Shown here: piece after piece, positions 1-7,763 of the stretch
Layout of the letters: each line of letters starts with the position of its first letter
How positions within the stretch are numbered: position 1 is the stretch's first letter
NCBI GenBank assembly: GCA_900319695.1
Contig: ONPN01000027.1
Span: 2,896 to 45,311 of the forward strand
Length of the DNA: 42,416 nt
Direction: 5' to 3'
Source: an uncultured Eubacteriales bacterium
GTDB taxonomy: Bacteria > Bacillota > Clostridia > Oscillospirales > Oscillospiraceae
The notes under the pieces: generated by a model
Database searches by the model: none
The model's input: only the letters and a program-made list of their open reading frames with translations
Told to the model about the DNA's origin: nothing
Program-made: the position numbers and the translations under genes

Positions 1-1257
1 ATGCGGCAGCTCCTTCACGCAGGGGCCGCAGTAGGTCGCCCAGAGGTTGATGAACACGGGCTTGCCGCGATAGTCGGCAAGATGGAAGTCGCTTCCGTCG
101 AGACAGGTGATCGTGAAGTCTGGGAGCTGCTGTCCGACCTCATTGCCGAGAGGCGCGGAGCTTGACCAGTCTGCCGGAGCCGCTTCCTGCACGGATGTTT
201 CCGCTTCCACGATGGCGGGCTCAACGGCAGGTGTTTCCGCCTTCCTGATGTTGGGGTCGAGGAAGTTATAGTACAGCAGTGCCGCGCACAGGATCACAAG
301 AGCCACCGCCCAGGCGATCTTTCCGAGTTTCTTCCGTTTGGCCTCGGAATCGGGCTTGTCGTCCGCGCAGCCGCCGGTGGGCGCCTTGAGCGTAAAGCTG
401 CCGGCCTTGATGCTGATGGCCTTCTGGCTGCACACGTCCATGCACTTGGCACAGTGGATGCACTCATGGTCGCCCACATGGCGCACATCCATGCCGCAGT
501 TTCTCACGCAGGCGCCGCAGTGGTTGCAGCGGGCGGCGTCCACCTTCACGCCCACGACGGCGACCTTGGAGAAAAGGCCATAGATCGCGCCGAGGGGGCA
601 GAGGAAGCGGCAGAAGGAGCGGTAACAGAACACGCAGGCAAGGCCGATGATGAGCATGATAACGAACTTGCGCGTAAAGAGGATGTTCAGCATCCCGAAA
701 TCACCGGCGTTCGCGGGATTTACCAGCAGGAACACCGCGCCCTCGAAGGTGCCCGCGGGGCAGATGTACTTGCAGAATCCCGGCAGGGCCACGCCGTGGG
801 CAATGCCGTACCAGGCCGTGATCCCGACGGCGAAGACCGCGAGGATGATGTACTTGAGCCAGGTGAGCGCGCGGGTGACGCGGTTCTTTTTGATTTTCGG
901 CGTCGGCAGCTTGTGCAGCAGCTCCTGAATCAGGCCCAGCGGGCAGAGCCAGCCGCAGATCGTGCGGCCGAGCATGAGCCCGTAGAGCATGAGGATGCCG
1001 AAGACATAGAAGCCGATCTGTTTATTCGTGGTGCCGATGGCGTTTTGCAGCGAGCCCAGCGGGCAGGCGCCGACAGCGCCGGGGCAGGAATAGCAGTTGA
1101 AGCCGGGGACGCAGAGTCCCTTTGTCGTGGGGGTTTTGCTCTTGTAGATTTCACCCTCAAGGAAGCCCCTGACATGGGCGTTGTACAAGAGCGCGCAGTA
1201 GAGCTGCACAAGCCGTCTCTTGGACGGGCGGTGGGAAGCCCACCAGGAAGTTTTCAC
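1..1257 (-). CDS. Membrane polyferredoxin fused to a TlpA-like thioredoxin domain (partial, C-terminus outside window)
   Basis: Likely a membrane electron-transfer protein passing electrons across the membrane to an extracytoplasmic thioredoxin domain. The frame is open from a GTG at 1257 to the window edge (419 residues visible). The N-terminal part has a conserved GLCVPGFNCYSCPGA-type block, several membrane helices and cysteine motifs of the NapH/YccM ferredoxin type (CPLGLIQ, CKYICPAG, CRFLCPLG). Two [4Fe-4S] motifs follow near residues 244-275 (CNHCGACVRNC and CIHCAKCMDVC). A further helix at about 312-332 and a linker lead into a TlpA/ResA-like domain with WATYCGPC (cysteines 410 and 413). 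The GTG lies 1 nt after the stop of the upstream gene, so the two are co-transcribed; its Shine-Dalgarno is weak. Domain order is seen; direction of electron flow is inferred from the families. Confidence 0.88.
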   Translation of the reverse strand, partial: MKTSWWASHRPSKRRLVQLYCALLYNAHVRGFLEGEIYKSKTPTTKGLCVPGFNCYSCPGAVGACPLGSLQNAIGTTNKQIGFYVFGILMLYGLMLGRTICGWLCPLGLIQELLHKLPTPKIKKNRVTRALTWLKYIILAVFAVGITAWYGIAHGVALPGFCKYICPAGTFEGAVFLLVNPANAGDFGMLNILFTRKFVIMLIIGLACVFCYRSFCRFLCPLGAIYGLFSKVAVVGVKVDAARCNHCGACVRNCGMDVRHVGDHECIHCAKCMDVCSQKAISIKAGSFTLKAPTGGCADDKPDSEAKRKKLGKIAWAVALVILCAALLYYNFLDPNIRKAETPAVEPAIVEAETSVQEAAPADWSSSAPLGNEVGQQLPDFTITCLDGSDFHLADYRGKPVFINLWATYCGPCVKELPH

Positions 1258-1258
1258 A

Positions 1259-2023
1259 TTATCCAAGGCCAACACACTCCGTACAAATTCTGATCGCCTT
1301 GTTGACGACTGCGGTCATGCTGCCGTTTTGAATGCCGATGATGATGAAAATCACGGCGACGGCCAGGATGACAAGGCGGACGGCTGTCTGATTCTTTGGC
1401 TGGGCGGGCGTCTTCACGGGCGCTTTGACCCCGGCGGCTTTTTCCTCCCTGAATCTGGCGGAGGCGGCGTCGGCCTCGCGCTGCATGCTCCTGCCCTGCA
1501 AAACGGCGGACACGGCGAGACACGCAAGCGCCAGGGCCGTCCAGGGCAGGACGTGGGCGGCAAGCGATTTGATCATCTCCTCAAGATCGCCGTTGAGGAA
1601 ATGCGCCCCGTTCGTCATGTACAGTGCAATGGGAAACAGGCACACGCAGAACCCGCCCCAGCCCGCGGTCCCGAGCTTTCTCTGCAGGGCCCGCTCTCTT
1701 TTCATAATCTCGTCCGGCTCTGCCACACGCCCGGCCATAAGGTCTCGCGTGAGCTCCGCGTCTTTGACGGGCTTGTCCCGGTTATTGTCCCGGACCCCCA
1801 GCGCAGAGCAGACGATCGTCACCGCGGCGGCCAGCAGAAACACGGGGGCAATCGGTTTCAGCGCCGCGCCGACCTTCTCGCGGGTATAAACCCAGGCCAG
1901 CGGGTTTTCCTGCTTCTCGGCGACGCCAGTCCTGTAGATGCCGATCACCGCAGCGGCCAGCATCACGACCAGCAGGATACACAGCGCCGATTGAAGCAGC
2001 AGGAGGATTCTGTTCCTTGTCAT
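1259..2023 (-). CDS. Four-TM membrane protein with C-terminal CXXC tail (CD1871A-like)
   Basis: This 254-residue protein has hydrophobic helices at about 7-28, 60-76, 118-137, 155-172 and 212-232. It ends in a conserved tail, NKAIRICTECVGLG, which resembles the small CXXC protein family named after Clostridioides difficile CD1871A. Here that tail is joined to a longer membrane protein rather than standing alone. The start is ATG 2023, preceded by a GGAAAGGAAGGGAAG Shine-Dalgarno region. The stop is 1 nt from the start of the polyferredoxin-thioredoxin gene, so the CXXC pair is a plausible thiol partner of that protein. The exact reaction is unknown; the partnership is an inference from gene order. 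Confidence 0.75.
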   Translation of the reverse strand: MTRNRILLLLQSALCILLVVMLAAAVIGIYRTGVAEKQENPLAWVYTREKVGAALKPIAPVFLLAAAVTIVCSALGVRDNNRDKPVKDAELTRDLMAGRVAEPDEIMKRERALQRKLGTAGWGGFCVCLFPIALYMTNGAHFLNGDLEEMIKSLAAHVLPWTALALACLAVSAVLQGRSMQREADAASARFREEKAAGVKAPVKTPAQPKNQTAVRLVILAVAVIFIIIGIQNGSMTAVVNKAIRICTECVGLG

Positions 2024-2047
2024 AGACTTCCCTTCCTTTCCGAGCTT

Positions 2048-2111
2048 ATCTTATTACTCCGGCAATTTAATGTCCCCATGCCATAGGGCTATACAGCCGG
2101 AGTAATAAGAT
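2048..2111. promoter_or_regulatory. 16-bp perfect stem-loop upstream of the redox operon
   Basis: Arms 2048-2063 and 2096-2111 are perfectly complementary (ATCTTATTACTCCGGC against its reverse complement) around a 32-nt loop, within which TGT/ACA and CCC/GGG can extend the pairing. It lies 25 nt upstream of the start at 2023 and would sit in the leader of that operon. It could be a leader structure or the remains of a small inverted-repeat element; no promoter was recognised next to it. Confidence 0.55.
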
Positions 2112-2120
2112 TAAAAATAT

Positions 2121-2162
2121 GCCATTTTTCTCGCCCCTGGCGGGGCAACCGAAAAATATGGC
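2121..2162 (+). repeat. Dispersed imperfect palindrome, copy A
   Basis: GCCATTTTTCTCGCCCCTGG followed by its near reverse complement, ending AAATATGGC. Related copies lie at 16898-16931 (opposite orientation) and 32896-32934. All three are intergenic and share the core CTCGCCCCTGG flanked by complementary GCC...GGC ends. Confidence 0.6.
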
Positions 2163-2170
2163 AATTATTG

Positions 2171-2247
2171 ATTCGGCAATTTTATTTAATTGCCGAATTA
2201 ATAATGAATGCGCGAGTGCCCGAAGCCGTGGAAGCGCGGCTCCGGGC
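2171..2247. other. Two hairpins downstream of the secreted zinc-ribbon protein gene
   Basis: The first hairpin has 11-bp perfect arms at 2171-2181 and 2188-2198 (ATTCGGCAATT) with a 6-nt loop. The second has GC-rich arms at 2218-2228 and 2237-2247 (GCCCG-A-AGCCG) with one internal mismatch. They follow the minus-strand stop at 2277 and may end that transcript, but neither is followed by a clear U-run. Confidence 0.4.
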
Positions 2248-2276
2248 ATTGGGCAGTTTATGTCGTTTTCGCCTTA

Positions 2277-4004
2277 TCAGCCGAAGTCAAAATCGCCCCA
2301 GTCGCTGTAGTCGCCCCAGTCGCCGCCGCCGCTGTAGTCGCCCCAGTCGCTGTAGTCGCCCCAGTCACCGCCGCCGCTGTAGCTGCCCCAGTCGCTGTAA
2401 TCGGTCCAGTCCAGCCAGTCATTGCTGTTCGAGTAATCCCAGGTGTCAACGGTCTGGAGGTAGGGATAGCCGCAGTTATAGCAGTAGCTGCCGTCGTAGC
2501 TCGAGCTGCTGCAGTTCGGGCAATAGAGCGTGACGTTGAAGCTGTCCTCATACCAGTCGTCATAGTCGATGTAGTCGGTCCAGTCGTAGTAGTCGGGGGC
2601 CCAGATCACCGTAGGATCGTCATAATACTGTGCCTCCTCAAGGTCCGCGAGGGCCGCGAGCAGCGCCCAGTCCTCATCGGTCATGCTGTTGAGGATGGCC
2701 AGATCCATCAGGTCCTGATCGGTCAGACCGTAGATGTTGTAGACGCTGTCATAGGGGTAGCTGCTGAGGTAGTACTGGTAGTAATAATAGTCGGGGTCAA
2801 AGCCGCAGTACGCGCAGTAATCGCCGTAGGTGGTATTGCCGCAGACCGGGCAGCTCCACGCGCCGTAGAGATAGGCCATGGTCGCGTAGAAGTTGTTGAG
2901 ATCGTTCTTCTTGAGGTTCTCATAGTTCTGCACGTAGAGATAGGCCGTGGTGCTGCGGGCGTTCTGGCCGCTGCCGTTGAAGCTGCAGAAGGCGCCCCAG
3001 CCGCTCATACCGGTGGAGACATTGGAGATGGAGAGCGTGGTGCCGTACTCGCCGCTGACCGTCGAGCCGGGGAAGCTGCTGCGGAACTGCTGGACGCTGT
3101 ACTGCTGGCCGCCCGGGGCGACGAAGGTCCAGCTCAGGGAGTCGTAGTTGACGGCATTGGCCACGAAATACGCGGTCTCACCAGCCTTGCGGTTCTCGCT
3201 GGTGGGGTTCTTCGTGACGCTGACAAACTTGGTCGTCGCGACAGGCTGGGTGTTCACGAGGTCCTTGTTGTCGGTTTTCTCGCCGCGGAAGACGCCGAAG
3301 CTGTCGGCAAAGCGGGTGGCGTCTTTCACCTGATCGGCCTTGAACCAGTCGAAAGCGGTGTTGGTCTTCTGCGTGTTCGGGTAGACGACGTTCACATAGT
3401 TGAGGTAGGTCGCCTCGTCGATATCGTGGAAGTTGTCGTCACCGGGCTGGCCGACGCAGTAACGGGAACGCACGAGGCCGTTTTCCATGACGTGCTCCGC
3501 CTGGGCCAGGGTGCCGTTGTCGAGCTTGCCGTTGGTGAGGGTGAAGACGCTGATGAGCTCATGCAGCTTATCGGCCTCGCCGGGCAGCTCGATGCGCTCC
3601 TTGACGAAGTAGTACCACGCGCCGGTCTCGCTGCTGTAGATGGTCTCGGCACTGTCGTTGAGCAGGTTGGGCAGACCCATCGGCAGGTTCAGCGGCTCAA
3701 AGGCCGTGCCGGTCTCGTTGATCTCCCAGGCCTTGGCCATGCTGGTGTTGCCGCCCGCGTCGAGCGGGCAGAAGGCCAGCAGCTCAATGCGGTTGTTGTG
3801 GTCGAGGTCGGTCACCGCATAGTAGTAGGGCTTGGCGCCGTTGTAGTCGACGTCGGCCTGCTTGAGCGTGTTGAAGGAGGATGCGAGGAGCTTGAGCTCG
3901 GCGCCCAGGATCTGGGCCGCCTTGTTTTCGTTGTCGGCAAAGCTGCTCACGCTCAGGGAGAAGAGCATGACAAGCACGAGCACGACGGAAATGAGTTTCT
4001 TCAT
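2277..4004 (-). CDS. Secreted protein with two zinc-ribbon-like motifs and Asp/Trp/Tyr/Gly repeat tail
   Basis: A 575-residue exported protein of unknown function. The start at 4004 (MKKLISVV) is chosen because a typical signal peptide follows, ending near SSFA, and AAAGGA lies about 9 nt upstream. The middle has no family I can name. At about residues 395-415 there is CPVCG...CAYCG and near 510-530 CPNC...CYNCG, two zinc-ribbon-like four-cysteine motifs unusual in an exported protein. The linker between them is rich in Tyr and Asp. The last 45 or so residues are tandem repeats of DWGDYS and SGGGDWGDY, encoded by 45-bp DNA repeats. It is monocistronic, divergent from the plus-strand operon at 4300, with its own -10 at 4061. 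A wall-associated or matrix role is possible but unproven. Confidence 0.85.
   Translation of the reverse strand: MKKLISVVLVLVMLFSLSVSSFADNENKAAQILGAELKLLASSFNTLKQADVDYNGAKPYYYAVTDLDHNNRIELLAFCPLDAGGNTSMAKAWEINETGTAFEPLNLPMGLPNLLNDSAETIYSSETGAWYYFVKERIELPGEADKLHELISVFTLTNGKLDNGTLAQAEHVMENGLVRSRYCVGQPGDDNFHDIDEATYLNYVNVVYPNTQKTNTAFDWFKADQVKDATRFADSFGVFRGEKTDNKDLVNTQPVATTKFVSVTKNPTSENRKAGETAYFVANAVNYDSLSWTFVAPGGQQYSVQQFRSSFPGSTVSGEYGTTLSISNVSTGMSGWGAFCSFNGSGQNARSTTAYLYVQNYENLKKNDLNNFYATMAYLYGAWSCPVCGNTTYGDYCAYCGFDPDYYYYQYYLSSYPYDSVYNIYGLTDQDLMDLAILNSMTDEDWALLAALADLEEAQYYDDPTVIWAPDYYDWTDYIDYDDWYEDSFNVTLYCPNCSSSSYDGSYCYNCGYPYLQTVDTWDYSNSNDWLDWTDYSDWGSYSGGGDWGDYSDWGDYSGGGDWGDYSDWGDFDFG
2293..2409 (-). 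repeat. 45-bp tandem repeat in coding sequence
   Basis: Two nearly identical 45-bp units at 2293-2337 and 2338-2382, differing by a single base, followed by a decayed partial third unit. They encode the DWGDYS/SGGGDWGDY tail of the secreted protein and could vary in number by slippage. Confidence 0.8.
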
Positions 4005-4060
4005 TTGTTCGTTCCTTTCTGTCAATATCACAGGGCTTGGACCCTGTTTATTTCAATATG

Positions 4061-4089
4061 ATTATACAGCAATCCGCGCCCCGATGGAA
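4061..4089 (-). promoter_or_regulatory. Putative sigma-A promoter of the secreted zinc-ribbon protein gene
   Basis: Perfect -10 TATAAT (plus-strand 4061-4066) with a weak -35 TTCCAT (4084-4089) at 17-nt spacing. A small CAGGG/CCCTG hairpin at 4031-4046 would lie in the leader. Confidence 0.55.
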
Positions 4090-4228
4090 ACATTTTGTTA
4101 TGTCACCCGCTTAAACGCCCTTATTGTTTACACTTTGTTCACATTTAGCCCTCCATACACGACCGCAGTCCCCCGGCGGTATCCCGAAACGCAATGCCGC
4201 GCGGTCTCCGCCGCGTTTCAGCCGACAG

Positions 4229-4257
4229 TTGAATTTTTCTGCGTTTTCGGCTATAAT
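4229..4257 (+). promoter_or_regulatory. Sigma-A promoter of the 4300-7517 envelope operon
   Basis: -35 TTGAAT (4229-4234), 17-nt spacer and -10 TATAAT (4252-4257), 42 nt upstream of the ATG at 4300. Confidence 0.8.
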
Positions 4258-4299
4258 TTGAAAGAAATTCTGTCAATCCGATCGGGGAGGGATGGCCGT

Positions 4300-4959
4300 A
4301 TGAAAAACAGAGGCCGCGCAGGAGGACACAGGCTGGTTGTCCTGCTGCTGCTCGCCGTGTGTCTGGCACTCGCGGCGATCTCCTGCCTGCTCGCCCTGCG
4401 CCTCTATGCCCGAACCGATCCCGTCCTCGTCGGGAGCTGGCGCATGCGCGTCGATCTGACGGAGGGCGTGCGCATGCGCGCCAACGCCTGGCTGAGTGAA
4501 GCGGAGCTCGGCGACCGAATCGACGTCGGCGACGCCCTGCCCCGGCTTGAGGCGACGGTGCTGCTGACCCTCGGAGAAGACGGGAGCTGGACCCGCCGCG
4601 TGGAGGAGACGAGCGTCGATGCCGCGCGCGCCCAGGCCGAAAAAGCCCTCGCCGCCTCTCTGCGTGAGCTTGTCAGGCTGCGCACGGCGGAGGCCGGACG
4701 CGAGGCCGGGAACGCGGAGCTCGCGGAAGAGCGCATCCAAAACGCCCTCGGCCTGTCTACGGAGTGCTGGCTCTCGGACTATGGCCCTTCCCTGCTGCCC
4801 GATCTCGCAAAGCTGCAAACACAGTACGACGGCAGCGGGGTCTATGCGATCGAGGGGCACACGCTCCGCCTCGACGGGCGGACGGCGCGCTATCTCGCGG
4901 ACGAGCGTCTGCTGGTGCTCGACGGTGTGGACGGGACGGAGGTGTATGAGCGTGCCTGA
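4300..4959 (+). CDS. Membrane-anchored protein of unknown function
   Basis: A 219-residue protein with one N-terminal helix (about 12-35) and an extracytoplasmic domain beginning LVGSWRMRVDLTEG, reminiscent of small lipocalin-like or DUF-type envelope domains, though I cannot assign a family. The start at 4300 is preceded by GGGGAGGGATGGCCGT. The earlier in-frame region is upstream of the promoter and is not coding. It overlaps the carboxypeptidase gene by 14 nt, so the two are translationally coupled and it may act with that enzyme at the cell wall. Confidence 0.75.
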   Translation: MKNRGRAGGHRLVVLLLLAVCLALAAISCLLALRLYARTDPVLVGSWRMRVDLTEGVRMRANAWLSEAELGDRIDVGDALPRLEATVLLTLGEDGSWTRRVEETSVDAARAQAEKALAASLRELVRLRTAEAGREAGNAELAEERIQNALGLSTECWLSDYGPSLLPDLAKLQTQYDGSGVYAIEGHTLRLDGRTARYLADERLLVLDGVDGTEVYERA

Positions 4960-6409
4960 TTTCAAAAAGCGCGGGCTCTGCCTGCTGCTGACCCTGGCCC
5001 TGCTGCTGGCCCTGCCGATCACGGCGAGCGCGGACACGGTCTATCACACGATGCTGGAAAACCTGCCGCTGTCGGTCGACGGCGGGGCTGCCGTCAACAT
5101 CCGAACTCTGCACAACGGCTATCCGAACAACCGTTTTGTCTCGCTGCGCGACTTTGCCGCGGCGCTCGCCAACACCTCACGGCGCTTCAATGTAACGATC
5201 AACGGTACCTCGGTCGCCCTCACGACGGGCACAGACTATATCCCCGTCGGCGGGGAGGGCTACCCCTTCCCGGAGACGAACGCCCGGACCGGCGCGCCCT
5301 ACGTCTATGCCACCGAGCCCCTCGCGCCCTACTATCTGGAGCTTGACGGCCGTCAGCTGCGCTATCTGAGCTTTCTCGGCTCGAACGCCAATTCACGGCC
5401 CGACTGCTTTCTGAGTCTCACCGACCTCGCCATGCAGCTTGACCTGGATCTGACGGTCTCGTCCGCGGGGATCACGCTCAACACGGCGGGGCACTACAGC
5501 GTCGACCTCGAGGCGCTGCGTGAGGAGGGCTTCTTCTACGAGGTTCACTCCGCCCTGGTCGGCGACGCGGACACCGGGGAGATCTTTGCCGCCTTTGAGC
5601 CGGATCTCCCGGTCCCCATCGCGAGCACCACCAAGCTGATGAGCTTTCTGGTCGTCATGGACGCGGTCACGGACGGGCGCATCACGCTCAGCGACACGGT
5701 GACGATCACCGAGGAGGCGGAGCGCCTCTCTCAGACCCCGGACGGCGCGGTCCCCCTGCAGGCCGGCGAGAAGACCAACGTGACGGAGCTGCTGTGCGGG
5801 ATGCTTTTGCCGTCGAGCAACGAGTGCTCCCTCGCCCTCGCGATCTACACGGCGGGCAGCGAAGAGGCGTTTGTCGAGCAGATGAACCGAAAGGCCCGCG
5901 CCCTGGGGCTGTCGGACGGCGCGGTCTTCTACAACTGCCACGGCCTGCCCGTCTATACCGACAACCTCCCCGCCACCAAAATTCAAAACCGCATGAGCGC
6001 CCTGGACATGTTCACGCTTGTCCGGCACATTCTGCGGACCTACCCCGACATCACGCGCATCACCTCGCTCAAAAGCGTCACCCTTGAAACCCTCGGCATT
6101 ACGGCCTCAAACTCCAACCCCATGGTCTACAACCTGCCGGGCGCGGTCGGTCTCAAGACCGGGACCACGAACATGTCCGGGGCCTGCCTTGTCTCCGCCG
6201 TGCAGGCGCCCGACGCTCAGGGGCAGACCCACACCGTCGTCGCCGTCGAGTTCGGCGCGGAGGACAGCGGCGCCCGCACGACGCTCTCCGAAGAGCTTCT
6301 TCGCTACGGGATGCAGCGCCTGCGCGAGGGCGACGTACAAGAGGCCGAAGCCCCCGCTATGCCCGAGACCGCCGAGGAATTTGTTCAGGCGGTGCTGAAG
6401 AGTTTTTAA
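4946..6409 (+). CDS. Serine D-Ala-D-Ala carboxypeptidase (S11 family) with N-terminal stalk domain
   Basis: Trims the terminal D-alanine from peptidoglycan stem peptides outside the cell. The 487-residue product starts at ATG 4946 and has a signal peptide ending at about residue 29 (TASA). Residues about 45-185 resemble the copper-amine-oxidase-like stalk domain found on many Clostridia wall proteins. The S11 catalytic domain follows with all three motifs: STTK (Ser227, Lys230), SSN (290-292) and KTGTT (404-408). A typical DacA has a longer C-terminal beta domain and amphipathic anchor; here the chain ends about 80 residues after KTG, so membrane attachment is unclear. It is the second gene of a three-gene plus-strand run. 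Confidence 0.92.
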   Translation: MSVPDFKKRGLCLLLTLALLLALPITASADTVYHTMLENLPLSVDGGAAVNIRTLHNGYPNNRFVSLRDFAAALANTSRRFNVTINGTSVALTTGTDYIPVGGEGYPFPETNARTGAPYVYATEPLAPYYLELDGRQLRYLSFLGSNANSRPDCFLSLTDLAMQLDLDLTVSSAGITLNTAGHYSVDLEALREEGFFYEVHSALVGDADTGEIFAAFEPDLPVPIASTTKLMSFLVVMDAVTDGRITLSDTVTITEEAERLSQTPDGAVPLQAGEKTNVTELLCGMLLPSSNECSLALAIYTAGSEEAFVEQMNRKARALGLSDGAVFYNCHGLPVYTDNLPATKIQNRMSALDMFTLVRHILRTYPDITRITSLKSVTLETLGITASNSNPMVYNLPGAVGLKTGTTNMSGACLVSAVQAPDAQGQTHTVVAVEFGAEDSGARTTLSEELLRYGMQRLREGDVQEAEAPAMPETAEEFVQAVLKSF

Positions 6410-6434
6410 TTCTTTTTCTACAGGACGGAACGCT

Positions 6435-7517
6435 ATGTTGAACGCCAGTCGATTGTCCACCAATATCATCGTCACCGCGCTTGTCACGGTGATGGTCTTT
6501 CTGCTGCCCTGGCTGGACAGGCATATCTGCCAAAGACTCGGCGTGAACCTCCACCATGGGGTGAGCAGCAACCCGAACGCGGACGCGCTTTTGCAGCTCC
6601 GACAGCTGCTGCTCTTCGGCGTCTTTGCGGTGTATATCGCCGCCTACGCCTATCTGGTCTTCCTCTCTCGCGGCGCGTCCGCGCAGTATATGGTGCACAT
6701 TGATCCCTTTGCCGATCTGCAGAAAGCCATCGACACGGACTACGGCCTCTTCGATTTCATCGTCGCCATTTTCAAGGAGGGCATACAGCAGGCCTTTTCC
6801 CATATCCATGTGGTGAAATTTGAGGACGTGACGCAGGTCTACATGAACGTCATGCTCTATGTCCCGATGGGCTATCTGCTGCCCTATGTGTTCGAGTTCT
6901 TCCGCTCCGGCTCCAGGCTCCGCACGGTGTCCGCCTGCTTTGTGATCTCCTTCGTGACGGAAAATCTCCAGCTCATCTTCCGGCGCGGCTTCTATGACAT
7001 GGACGATCTGCTGGCCAACACCCTGGGCGGCCTGATCGGACACATGCTGTTCATCTCGGTGGCCTATGTGGTGACGCACCCCGACTGGCGGCGCGAGCTC
7101 TTCTCCTCCAAACGCTGGCGGCGCGCCTCCCGCAAGGGGGCGCTCTACCCCTTTGCCCGCCGGATCGGCCTGTCGCGCACGACGCTGCTGGGTACCGACG
7201 AGGGGGAGGTCTATCTCTTCTATGTGACAAAGCTCGGCTTCCGGCCGCGCAGGCAGCTCACGGTGGAGTACTCCTTCGGGACGGATTTTCTCTTTGAGCT
7301 TGGGAAATCCCAGCTCGAGGTGCGCTGTTCCAACCGGCCGGACAAACTGCCGACGCAGTATCTGAACCTCTCGGCGCGCGATCTGCCCCTGATTCAAAAG
7401 CGGCTCAAAAAGCACAATATCGACGCCGGCCCCTTTGAGCAGGACCCCTACACCGGTCAGCGCCGTCTCTGCTTCGAGGGCCCCGACGGCGTGATCGTGA
7501 CGATACTTGAAGAATAG
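6435..7517 (+). CDS. VanZ family membrane protein with C-terminal VOC-like domain
   Basis: A 360-residue protein. Residues 1-215 form a VanZ-type membrane domain with several helices and the family signature NVMLYVPMGYLLP, then TENLQ...RRGFYDMDDLLANTLGG. VanZ homologues are linked to glycopeptide (teicoplanin) tolerance and to envelope functions. The last 120 or so residues are soluble and end FEGPDGVIVTILEE, a pattern typical of half of a glyoxalase/VOC fold. The start is ATG 6435 with AGGACG upstream, 25 nt after the carboxypeptidase stop, so it is probably in the same operon. The VanZ call is firm; the VOC call rests on the end motif and general pattern. Confidence 0.87.
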   Translation: MLNASRLSTNIIVTALVTVMVFLLPWLDRHICQRLGVNLHHGVSSNPNADALLQLRQLLLFGVFAVYIAAYAYLVFLSRGASAQYMVHIDPFADLQKAIDTDYGLFDFIVAIFKEGIQQAFSHIHVVKFEDVTQVYMNVMLYVPMGYLLPYVFEFFRSGSRLRTVSACFVISFVTENLQLIFRRGFYDMDDLLANTLGGLIGHMLFISVAYVVTHPDWRRELFSSKRWRRASRKGALYPFARRIGLSRTTLLGTDEGEVYLFYVTKLGFRPRRQLTVEYSFGTDFLFELGKSQLEVRCSNRPDKLPTQYLNLSARDLPLIQKRLKKHNIDAGPFEQDPYTGQRRLCFEGPDGVIVTILEE

Positions 7518-7535
7518 GCAAGAAGAAAAAAACGG

Positions 7536-7630
7536 ACAGCAGAGGCCGATCCTCCGATCGCCCCGCCGGACAACGCACACTGGCGTATGACGGCGGGCTG
7601 AAGAGAGTATCGGCCCCTGCTGTATTTTTG
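7536..7630 (+). terminator. Long nested hairpin ending the envelope operon
   Basis: Outer arms 7536-7550 and 7609-7623 pair over 15 bp with one G-U. Inner arms 7562-7568 and 7591-7597 (CCCGCCG/CGGCGGG) pair perfectly. ATTTTTG follows the outer stem. It lies 18 nt after the VanZ stop and works as a plausible Rho-independent terminator, though it is larger than usual. Confidence 0.6.
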
Positions 7631-7667
7631 AACCTGTTTTTCTATAAAAGCTGATTCATGGGGATTT

Positions 7668-7763
7668 ATACTGGTCTCCCATAAAACGGCTTAAAGCCGT
7701 TTTATAGCGCCAAAGGCGCGTCGGAGACCTATGAGACGTGTTTTGTGCCCAAGGGCACAAAAC
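7668..7763 (+). repeat. 96-bp multi-hairpin repeat, copy 1
   Basis: Runs from ATACTGGTCTCC to GGGCACAAAAC. GGTCTCC (7673-7679) pairs with GGAGACC further right, enclosing two hairpins: a 12-bp palindrome centred on CTTAAAG and GCGCC-AAA-GGCGC. Outside it is a third hairpin, GTGCCC-AA-GGGCAC with T/A extensions. Copy 2 at 19450-19545 has the same length and three base differences. This copy overlaps the 3' end of the receiver gene (7691-8164). Confidence 0.85.

Noticed and set aside
2293-2409. Tandem repeats considered as a CRISPR array
   Set aside because: The units are contiguous, have no spacers and encode an in-frame protein repeat.
2208-4061. Plus-strand open frame (617 codons) opposite the secreted repeat protein
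   Set aside because: Composition is Val/Ala/Glu-rich with no start signal; the minus-strand frame has a signal peptide, Shine-Dalgarno and cysteine motifs.
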